This document shows positions 37,978-43,719 of a stretch of 43,719 bases of DNA, piece by piece (within the stretch, counting starts at the first letter, position 1; every line of letters begins with the position of its first letter). The notes beneath the pieces are model-generated. The model was given only the letters and a program-made list of their open reading frames with translations, searched no databases and was not told the DNA's origin. Position numbers and translations under genes: made by a program. The DNA comes from JAHEJX01 sp041605955 (lineage in GTDB: Bacteria; Actinomycetota; Acidimicrobiia; Spongiisociales; UBA5794), in the NCBI GenBank assembly GCA_041605955.1, contig JBFIXI010000030.1:1-43719 (forward strand), in the 5' to 3' direction.

Positions 37978-39195
37978 ATGGATGCGACCGGCACCGACAC
38001 ATCGCCGCGGCGCCGCTCTCGACTGTTCGGGGATGCGCCCGACGGCATGCCGCCATGGGTGCCGCGCCTGCTCCGTCAGATTGCCGTTCTCATCGTCATC
38101 GGGTTCGCCGCCCTGAACCTCTTGAAGGCGTTGCGAGGCTTCCTGATCCTGCTCATGATCTCGGTCTTCCTGGCTATTGCCCTCGAGCCTGCGGTCGCCT
38201 ATCTGGCCAAACGCGGCTGGCGACGCGGGGTGGCGACCGCGTTCATCTTCCTCGTGGTGACGATCATCGGAGCGGTCTTCACAGCCTCGATGATCCCTCT
38301 GGTGGTGGATCAGGTGCGCAACTTGGTCGAGCGCGCTCCGGACTATCTCGAGCAACTGTCCGACTTCCTGGCCAGATTCGGGATCGAGTTCACTGGTGAC
38401 AATCTGCTGTCGGCGATCACTTCGGCCGACAACTCGCTGCAGTCGCTGGCTTCGAACCTGGCAGGCAACGCCTTCGGTGTCGGCTCGGTCTTGTTGGGCA
38501 CGATCTTTCAGGGCCTCACCGTGTTGCTCTTTACCTTCTATCTGACCGCCGATGCACCACGACTGCGCCGCACTCTGCTCTCGGCGCTCGACAGGGAGCG
38601 CCAGGAAGAGGTGCTGCGGATCATCGAGATCGCGATCGACAAAACGGGCGGCTACTTCTACTCGCGGGCGCTGTTGGCTGCGGTTGCCGCCTTTGCCACT
38701 TGGCTGGCCCTCACGGTCATCGGCGTTCCCTTCGCCATCCCGCTGGGCATTTGGGTCGGGGTGCTTTCTCAGTTCGTGCCCGTCGTGGGCACCTACCTGG
38801 GGGGAATCCTCCCGGTGCTGATCGCGCTCTTGGAGAGCCCGCGGCGGGCGGTCTGGGTCGTGATCTTCATCGTCGTCTATCAGCAGATCGAGAACTACCT
38901 GCTGGGTCCGCGTATAACGGCTCACACCATGTCGCTTCACCCGGCCGTCGCCTTCGGATCCGCCATCGTCGGAGCTACGCTGCTCGGAGCGCCCGGTGCC
39001 TTGATGGCGCTCCCGGTAGCCGCCACTGTTCAGGCATTCGTGTCGGCTTACACGCAGCGGCACCCGTTGGTGCATAGCGCGCTGTTCGACGAACCGGTCC
39101 ACGAGCCGCACAAGCACCACATCGTGCCTCACCCCAAGACTCACGACGCGTCGGCTTCGTCGTCCCCCAAGGAGCCGGAAGGCAGACCCGAGTGA
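37978..39195 (+). CDS. AI-2E family transporter (PerM/TqsA)
   Basis: A 405-residue polytopic membrane protein of the AI-2E/PerM family, with about eight transmembrane helices. The first is IAVLIVIGFAALNLLKAL near residue 38. The conserved FVPVVGTYLGGILPVLIALL and QQIENYLLGPRITAHTMSLHP lie in the last third, as is typical of the family. The protein ends with a His-rich, charged cytosolic tail (about 365-405). Members include transporters of autoinducer-2 and ion/H+ exchangers; many have no known substrate. ATG 37978 is chosen from its leaderless -10 and good spacing to the first helix. Confidence 0.88.
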   Translation: MDATGTDTSPRRRSRLFGDAPDGMPPWVPRLLRQIAVLIVIGFAALNLLKALRGFLILLMISVFLAIALEPAVAYLAKRGWRRGVATAFIFLVVTIIGAVFTASMIPLVVDQVRNLVERAPDYLEQLSDFLARFGIEFTGDNLLSAITSADNSLQSLASNLAGNAFGVGSVLLGTIFQGLTVLLFTFYLTADAPRLRRTLLSALDRERQEEVLRIIEIAIDKTGGYFYSRALLAAVAAFATWLALTVIGVPFAIPLGIWVGVLSQFVPVVGTYLGGILPVLIALLESPRRAVWVVIFIVVYQQIENYLLGPRITAHTMSLHPAVAFGSAIVGATLLGAPGALMALPVAATVQAFVSAYTQRHPLVHSALFDEPVHEPHKHHIVPHPKTHDASASSSPKEPEGRPE

Positions 39196-39201
39196 GCCTC
39201 C

Positions 39202-39207
39202 TACGAT
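39202..39207 (+). promoter_or_regulatory. -10 element TACGAT, leaderless promoter
   Basis: TACGAT is followed by GGCGGC and ATG 39214, 6 nt. It lies just after the AI-2E transporter stop, so yqgE may be transcribed separately. Confidence 0.5.
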
Positions 39208-39213
39208 GGCGGC

Positions 39214-39762
39214 ATGATGGACTCGCTCGCCGGCAGACTGCTGGTTGCCAATCCTCTAATGGGAGATCCCAACTTCGTCCGCACCGTGATTCTGATGCTC
39301 GAAGACAACGAGGAGGGCAGCATGGGTCTCGTGCTCAATCGTCCTTCCAATGAGCTAGTCGCCATTCACGTTCCGATGTGGGCAGACACCGTCGCTCCGC
39401 CCGATGTCGTATTCGTCGGGGGACCGGTCATGACGGACATCGCGATTGGATTGGGGACGGGCCCAGCCGTCCCGACGGAGGAGTGGAGCCCGGTAGTGGG
39501 TGATCTGGGGCTCGTGGACGTCGCCTTCAGCCCGGACCATTGGGGCGGGCTCGATCACGCCCGCATCTTCGCCGGCTACTCGGGTTGGATGCCGGGTCAG
39601 CTGATCGCAGAGCTGGCGACCGGTTCCTGGATCGTATGCGATGCAGAGCCGGACGATGCCCTGGATGCAGAACCGGAGACGATGTGGCGGCGCGTGCTGG
39701 CGCGTCAACCCGGACGTATCTCTCTGTATGCCTTCTTTCCGGAGGATCTCAGCACGAATTGA
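39214..39762 (+). CDS. YqgE/AlgH family protein (DUF179)
   Basis: A 182-residue protein of the YqgE/AlgH family. LAGRLLVANPLMGDPNFVRT, LMLEDNEEGSMGLVLNRPS, the GGPV motif in VFVGGPVMTDIAIG and FAGYSGWMPGQLIAEL are typical. The family is cytosolic; AlgH was once described as a regulator of alginate genes in Pseudomonas, but no general function is fixed. Homologues are often next to ruvX; that gene is not here. ATG 39214 or 39217 is possible; the first fits the leaderless -10. Confidence 0.88.
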   Translation: MMDSLAGRLLVANPLMGDPNFVRTVILMLEDNEEGSMGLVLNRPSNELVAIHVPMWADTVAPPDVVFVGGPVMTDIAIGLGTGPAVPTEEWSPVVGDLGLVDVAFSPDHWGGLDHARIFAGYSGWMPGQLIAELATGSWIVCDAEPDDALDAEPETMWRRVLARQPGRISLYAFFPEDLSTN

Positions 39763-39786
39763 GCCGCCGGCGGGGCAAGGTCCCAT

Positions 39787-39792
39787 TAGATT
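39787..39792 (+). promoter_or_regulatory. -10 element TAGATT, leaderless promoter of rnhB
   Basis: TAGATT is followed by 7 nt and GTG 39800, the start of RNase HII, between two genes spaced 37 nt apart. Confidence 0.5.
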
Positions 39793-39799
39793 CGATGCG

Positions 39800-40522
39800 G
39801 TGACGACCACCGTCCCCAAGCTGCGCAAAGCGATAAAACGGCGTCCCCCCGGGCTCGCCGTTGAGCGCGAGCTGTGGATCGACCCCACCACAGTCGTCGT
39901 CGGGGTCGACGAAGTAGGCCGGGGAGCCTGGGCAGGGCCCATCTCCGTCGGAGCCGCCGTGGTTCCCAAACAGCGGCGCATCTACAAGATTCGCGACTCC
40001 AAAATGCTGACGGAGCTGGAGCGGGAAGCGCTGTTCGCGCGCATCGCCGGCTGGGTGGACGCCTGGGCGGTGGGCCACGCTTCGCATGTCGAGTGTGACG
40101 AGCTGGGAATGGCAGAGGCGCAGCGGCTCGCGGCGCGCCGGGCGCTGGATGCTCTAGGGGTCACCGTCGACCATGTGCTCGTCGACGGCAACTGGGATTT
40201 CGTCGGCGGCGGGAACACGCGACGCATCGTCGGGGGTGACGCCACCAGCCTGTCCATCTCGGCGGCGTCGATCCTGGCCAAGGTCACCCGCGATCGGATC
40301 ATGCGGCAACTGGCGCCCGGCTTCCCCGGTTATAACTTCGAGGCCAACAAGGGATATCCCGGACCGCGTCACAAGGCGGCGCTGGCTCACATGGGACCGA
40401 CGACGATCCATCGGCGCAGCTGGGTGTTCATGGACCACCTGCCGTGGCCGGGAATCAAGCGCTTCGTGCGCCCCGATCCGCAGGGACAGCTATTCGACGG
40501 GGTGGAGTTCGAGCACCGTTGA
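39800..40522 (+). CDS. rnhB: ribonuclease HII
   Basis: A 240-residue endonuclease that removes misincorporated ribonucleotides and RNA primers from DNA. The catalytic acidic residues are in GVDEVGRGAWAGP (D, E), VDHVLVDGNWDF (D) and the strand after KVTRDRIM (D). SISAASILAKVTRD and NKGYPGPRHKAAL are characteristic of the family. GTG 39800 is chosen because it starts shortly before the first catalytic strand and has a leaderless -10; the in-frame upstream opening is inside yqgE in another frame. The 3' end overlaps the convergent desulfhydrase-like gene by 33 nt. Confidence 0.95.
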   Translation: MTTTVPKLRKAIKRRPPGLAVERELWIDPTTVVVGVDEVGRGAWAGPISVGAAVVPKQRRIYKIRDSKMLTELEREALFARIAGWVDAWAVGHASHVECDELGMAEAQRLAARRALDALGVTVDHVLVDGNWDFVGGGNTRRIVGGDATSLSISAASILAKVTRDRIMRQLAPGFPGYNFEANKGYPGPRHKAALAHMGPTTIHRRSWVFMDHLPWPGIKRFVRPDPQGQLFDGVEFEHR

Positions 40523-41485
40523 GAAATCGTGTGCGAAGACGCCGAAGCCCCCTCCAGTGTGCCAGAAGACGACGTCGTCTACCCCGTCCATGCCGCCGCG
40601 GCGTATCTCCTGGCGCAGCCCGAAGATGGCCTTGCCGGTGTAGACGGGATCGAACAGCAGCCCGGTCAGGCGAGTTGCCTCCAGTTGACATGCCAGCTCC
40701 TCCTCGCTGACTACCGCATAGCCCCCACCAACGTATGCGTCGGTGAGGAGCGGAGCCACCGGAGTGGCGGGCAGCGGGCCATGTCCCTTGGCTTCTTCCC
40801 AGATGGCTGCCATCCGCTGTTCCATTTCGGCAACGGAGTCGCCCACCGACATGGCGTGGACCGCGAAGCGACCCCTCGATTGAGCAGCGGCGAGCACCAG
40901 TCCGGCCGTCGTGCCTCCCGAGGATGCTGCGTGCCATACCGGCGGGGCGTGGCTCCAGCCATCGAGCTGGCTCGCCAGCTCGGCCCCGGCCGCGGCAAAG
41001 CCAAGCATGCCGAGGTAGTCGGAAGCACCCTCGGGGATCACCCACGCGGTGGTGCCGGCGGCGGCCAAGTCGGCGGCCCATGACTGCATCAAGGGGTCGC
41101 GCTGCTGGTACTGCTGCGGAGTCACATAGCGAATCGTGGCTCCCGACAGCCGGTGGAGGAGATGATTGCCCGTCGCCCGCGGCGGCGGGCTGCCGTCGCT
41201 GGTGCGCAGCAACAGGTAGCAGTCGAGCCCCAGATGGGCCGCCGCCAGGGCGGCCGCCCGGCAATGGTTCGACTGCGCCGCTCCCGTCGTTATCAACGCG
41301 TCGGCGCCGGCCTCGATGGCGGCGGCGGCGTGAAACTCGATCTTGCGCACCTTGTTGCCGGACAGGCCGAAGCCCGTCAGGTCGTCCCGTTTCACCCAGA
41401 CCCGCGGGCCACCCCATTTTTCGCTGAGACGATCCAACGGCTCGAGCGGAGTCGGGAGACGGGCGAGGCTCACCTTGGCTGGCAT
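40490..41485 (-). CDS. D-cysteine desulfhydrase / ACC deaminase-like PLP enzyme
   Basis: A 331-residue fold-type II PLP enzyme. The PLP lysine is in LTGFGLSGNKVRKIEF, followed by the Ser/Asn/His of GAAQSNHCRAAALAA and the phosphate loop SSGGTTAGLVLAA. FDPVYTGKAIFGL and FWHTGGGFGVFA are typical C-terminal motifs. The family includes D-cysteine desulfhydrase (D-cysteine to pyruvate, sulfide and ammonia) and ACC deaminase; the two cannot be separated confidently here. ATG 41485 is preceded by TACCGT after 7 nt. It is divergent from the acyl-CoA dehydrogenase gene. Confidence 0.87.
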   Translation of the reverse strand: MPAKVSLARLPTPLEPLDRLSEKWGGPRVWVKRDDLTGFGLSGNKVRKIEFHAAAAIEAGADALITTGAAQSNHCRAAALAAAHLGLDCYLLLRTSDGSPPPRATGNHLLHRLSGATIRYVTPQQYQQRDPLMQSWAADLAAAGTTAWVIPEGASDYLGMLGFAAAGAELASQLDGWSHAPPVWHAASSGGTTAGLVLAAAQSRGRFAVHAMSVGDSVAEMEQRMAAIWEEAKGHGPLPATPVAPLLTDAYVGGGYAVVSEEELACQLEATRLTGLLFDPVYTGKAIFGLRQEIRRGGMDGVDDVVFWHTGGGFGVFAHDFSTVLELHPVE

Positions 41486-41492
41486 GGCGGTC

Positions 41493-41498
41493 ACGGTA
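41493..41498 (-). promoter_or_regulatory. -10 element TACCGT, leaderless promoter
   Basis: On the minus strand TACCGT is followed by 7 nt (GACCGCC) and the ATG of the desulfhydrase-like gene. It lies in the short divergent interval before the acyl-CoA dehydrogenase gene. Confidence 0.5.
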
Positions 41499-41559
41499 GT
41501 TCGCCCTGGGTCCACAGATGGAGCAAACTAGACCAGAGCGGAAGCACGAGGTGTCTCTG

Positions 41560-42747
41560 ATGAGCAAGAATCCGATTGGCGCCGGGAAGACGAATCCCCA
41601 TGACTTCCTGGACATCGACGACCAGCTGTCCGGCGACGAAAGGCTGCTGCGAGACACCGTCCGGCAGTTCGTGACCGAGCGCGTGCTGCCCAACGTCGCC
41701 GAGTGGTTCGAAGAGGGATATTTCCCGCGCGAGATGGCCAAGGAGATGGGTTCGCTCGGGCTCCTCGGGATGCACCTCGACGGCTATGGCTGTGCCGGCA
41801 CGTCGGCGGTCGACTATGGACTCGCCTGCCTCGAGCTGGAGGCGGGTGACAGCGGCACCCGCAGCTTCGTGTCGGTCCAAGGATCACTCGCCATGTTCCC
41901 CATATGGGCGTACGGCTCGGAGGAGCAGAAGCAGCAGTGGCTTCCCGGCATGGCATCCGGGGAACTGATCGGGTACTTCGGGCTGACCGAAGCCGATTCC
42001 GGCAGCGATCCGGGCAGCATGCGCACTCACGCCGCCAGCGACGGCTCGGACTGGATCCTGAACGGCTCGAAGATGTGGATCACCAACGGGGGTATCGCCG
42101 ACGCCGCCGTCGTCTGGGCCCAGACGGACGGCGGGGTTCGCGGCTTCATCGTGCCGACCAACTCGCCGGGTTTCTCGACCCAGGACATCCATCACAAGAT
42201 GTCGTTGCGCGCCTCGGTCACGTCAGAGCTGGTGTTGAACGACGTCCGGCTGCCGCAGGATGCGGTGCTTCCCGAGGTGAGCGGGTTGAAGGGGCCGCTG
42301 TCCTGTCTGAGCGAAGCTCGCTTCGGGATCATCTGGGGGTCTGTGGGTGCGGCCCGCGCTTGCTACGAGGCAGCGTTGGAGTATGCCAAAACGCGTGAAC
42401 AGTTCGGCAAGTCGATCGCCGCATTCCAGCTCACCCAGCGCAAGCTCGTGGAGATGCTGGTGGCGGTCAACAAGGGCATGCTGCTGGCGTTGCACCTGGG
42501 CCGCAAGAAGGATGCGGGAACCCTGCAGGCGGCGCACATCAGCTTCGGCAAGCTCGACAACGTGCGGATGGCTCTCGAAGTGGCGCGAGAAGCCCGCGCC
42601 ATTCTCGGCGCCAATGGCATCACCCTCGAGTACCCAGTGATCCGGCACATGAACAACCTGGAGTCGGTCTTCACCTACGAAGGAACCAACGAGATCCACA
42701 CCCTGGTGCTCGGCGAAGCCATCACCGGCCTGAACGCGTTCAGCTAA
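41560..42747 (+). CDS. acyl-CoA dehydrogenase, glutaryl-CoA dehydrogenase type
   Basis: A 395-residue FAD-dependent acyl-CoA dehydrogenase. The FAD-binding motif FGLTEADSGSDPGSM and WILNGSKMWITNGG are present. MSLRASVTSELVLNDVRLP and the C-terminal ANGITLEYPVIRHMNN, then FTYEGTNEIHTLVLGEAI, place it close to glutaryl-CoA dehydrogenases; the Glu in YEGTNEIH is the catalytic base. Glutaryl-CoA dehydrogenase both oxidises and decarboxylates to crotonyl-CoA in lysine and tryptophan breakdown. ATG 41560 has GAGG 8 nt upstream; ATG 41518 would add 14 residues without a binding site. The substrate is inferred. Confidence 0.88.
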   Translation: MSKNPIGAGKTNPHDFLDIDDQLSGDERLLRDTVRQFVTERVLPNVAEWFEEGYFPREMAKEMGSLGLLGMHLDGYGCAGTSAVDYGLACLELEAGDSGTRSFVSVQGSLAMFPIWAYGSEEQKQQWLPGMASGELIGYFGLTEADSGSDPGSMRTHAASDGSDWILNGSKMWITNGGIADAAVVWAQTDGGVRGFIVPTNSPGFSTQDIHHKMSLRASVTSELVLNDVRLPQDAVLPEVSGLKGPLSCLSEARFGIIWGSVGAARACYEAALEYAKTREQFGKSIAAFQLTQRKLVEMLVAVNKGMLLALHLGRKKDAGTLQAAHISFGKLDNVRMALEVAREARAILGANGITLEYPVIRHMNNLESVFTYEGTNEIHTLVLGEAITGLNAFS

Positions 42748-43012
42748 CGCTCGACGAGATCTGGGTCATGACCGATGGGCGTGCTCACGAACAGCACGCC
42801 GCGTATCCATGAAGCCGCCCATCGGATGACCGAGGTCGATATCTCGCTCGGCCGAAGCTCGGAAAAGCGCTTGCGAGCTGACTGCTGGGCTCGGTCGGCA
42901 CCGCCTTGCGGCGGCTTCGAGCTGGGCAGGATCGTGGCATTTCGCTTCTGTCGGTCGGTGCCGTGGAGCGCGACGGTGGATAGGTCATCAGATCACAGGA
43001 GGTGTGGCCACC

Positions 43013-43453
43013 ATGATGAAGATGACAAAAGCGATGCACGTGGACGCAGAGCCCGAGGAGGTCATGTCGGTCGTCCTCGACTCCAGCGTCAACCCAACGG
43101 GCATGACAGCGGCGCTCGTGTACGAAACCCCGGCGATCGAGGGCAACGTGTACGAGTGGAGCTTCCGGCTCGTCGGAGTGCCCCAGACGGGGATCCAGAT
43201 CATCACCGAGTACGTCCCCGGCGAGCGCCTGTCGTTCCGGAACCTCGGGGCCATGGAGTCGACCGGGACGATGATCTTCGAGCCCGAGAACGGGGGAACC
43301 CGGGTGACCGTGAACCAGGAGGCCCGCCTGACGATCCCGCTGATGGGCCGGTTCCTCGACTCGTTCCTCGGGCGAGGGATGCTCAAGCACATCGAATGGA
43401 CAATGCGACAGGTGGAGATGCGCCTCGCCAAGAAAGCGGCCACAGCCACGTAA
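43013..43453 (+). CDS. SRPBCC (START/polyketide cyclase-like) protein
   Basis: A 146-residue single-domain protein of the SRPBCC ligand-binding superfamily. It opens MKMTKAMHVDAEPEEVMSVV, the first strand and helix, and continues with alternating strands (YEWSFRLVGVPQTGIQIITE, GTMIFEPENGGTRVTV) and a final long helix. Members bind lipids or other hydrophobic ligands, or act as aromatase/cyclases; no specific motif is visible. AGGAGG lies 9 nt before ATG 43013. GTG 43004 directly after the binding site is unlikely. The region before it (42748-42997, 250 nt) holds no supported gene; TAGGTC near 42981 might be its -10. Confidence 0.72.
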   Translation: MMKMTKAMHVDAEPEEVMSVVLDSSVNPTGMTAALVYETPAIEGNVYEWSFRLVGVPQTGIQIITEYVPGERLSFRNLGAMESTGTMIFEPENGGTRVTVNQEARLTIPLMGRFLDSFLGRGMLKHIEWTMRQVEMRLAKKAATAT

Positions 43454-43454
43454 T

Positions 43455-43485
43455 ACGCGTCGCCAGCGCGGTCGCCGCGGCGCGT
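43455..43485. terminator. GC-rich hairpin between convergent genes
   Basis: ACGCG (43455-43459) and CGCGT (43481-43485) enclose CGCGG-TCG-CCGCG (43467-43479), just after the SRPBCC stop and before the convergent metallopeptidase end. It may serve as a terminator. Confidence 0.35.
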
Positions 43486-43586
43486 GCGAGCCGCCGCAGT
43501 GGGCTAGAACAGGCTTTGTTGGTACCTCGTAGGCAGGACTCGGGCCGCCGGTGGCGCCGAGAGCGTTGCTCGACTTGATCGAAACG

Positions 43587-43719
43587 TCAGTTGAACGTGT
43601 CGCAGCTGGCGGCGTCGCCAGTTTGATAGCCTTGGTTGAACCAGTCAACGCGCTGTTGAGAGGAGCCGTGGGTCCACGTCTCGGGGTTGATCTGGCCCTG
43701 CGTGGCCTGCTGGATCCGG
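43587..43719 (-). CDS. neutral zinc metallopeptidase, C-terminal end (truncated)
   Basis: Only the last 43 residues of a minus-strand gene are inside the window. They read RIQQATQGQINPETWTHGSS, then QQRVDWFNQGYQTGDAASCD and TFN before the stop. The sequence NPETWTHGSSQQRVDWFNQG with the ending CDTF is characteristic of the C-terminus of YpfJ-like neutral zinc metallopeptidases (pfam04228). The catalytic HExxH lies upstream of the right edge of the window and cannot be checked. This is a truncation by the window, not a pseudogene. Confidence 0.8.
   Translation of the reverse strand, partial: RIQQATQGQINPETWTHGSSQQRVDWFNQGYQTGDAASCDTFN

Noticed and set aside
37909..39144. 411-codon minus-strand open frame opposite the AI-2E transporter
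   Set aside because: It is Arg/Gln/His-rich with no family resemblance; the plus frame has transmembrane helices and family motifs.

Overview
The window is GC-rich, densely packed chromosomal DNA from an actinobacterium. Most genes are on the + strand with short overlaps, and GTG and TTG starts are common. Two blocks keep the gene order I recall from Mycobacterium tuberculosis. Block A (1607-14013) is HAD phosphatase, small ORF, tlyA, recN, pyrG, NUDIX, xerD, scpA, scpB, rluB, aroA, cmk, with der further on at 20628; it resembles Rv1692-Rv1713. Block B (28623-33707) is pgsA, gcvH, garA-like FHA, MerR, DUF151 nuclease, MerR; it resembles Rv1822-Rv1830. Many single genes have a TAnnnT -10 element 6-8 nt before the start codon, which indicates leaderless transcripts. 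A deep actinobacterial lineage such as Acidimicrobiia is my best guess; no rRNA or other decisive marker is present.

Layout. 1-3191: the 3' end of an ArgE-type deacetylase, an ornithine-cyclodeaminase-family gene, a NagD-like phosphatase and a rhomboid protease. 3230-14013: information-processing and core-metabolism block (rRNA methylation, recombination repair, CTP synthesis, chromosome dimer resolution, SMC-ScpAB condensin, pseudouridylation, shikimate pathway, CMP kinase). 14014-19245: probable insertions (Kelch lipoprotein, SUKH-like protein, secreted RTX protein with 19 nonapeptide repeats) around ispH. 19246-23811: PDZ/radical-SAM DUF512 protein, der, acyl-CoA carboxylase beta subunit and a small membrane protein. 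23812-28051: a tRNA-Pro(GGG) preceded by a perfect 17-bp inverted repeat, then loosely packed accessory genes, including a fused F420-type nitroreductase/methyltransferase, an amidase and an EEP-family hydrolase, with two stretches that hold no convincing gene. 28223-36857: envelope lipid synthesis, glycine cleavage (gcvH, gcvT), FHA/MerR regulators, D,D-carboxypeptidase, hypoxanthine phosphoribosyltransferase, DUF151 nuclease, a PD-(D/E)XK-like protein, polyphosphate glucokinase and a lipase-like hydrolase. 36844-43719: adenosine deaminase, AI-2E family transporter, YqgE, RNase HII, D-cysteine desulfhydrase-like enzyme, glutaryl-CoA dehydrogenase-like enzyme, an SRPBCC protein and the 3' end of a neutral zinc metallopeptidase.

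The main points for a second look are: three genes whose conserved N-termini lie upstream of any ATG/GTG/TTG (CTG at 9419, ATC at 11303, CTG at 33704); the leaderless promoter architecture; a DnaA-box pair at the promoter of the second MerR gene; palindromes at the garA and RTX promoters; the nitroreductase-methyltransferase fusion; and the 17-bp inverted repeat by the tRNA. I saw no CRISPR array, no complete insertion sequence and no defence cluster. The window looks like core genome with an unusual translation-start and promoter style rather than one new gene system.
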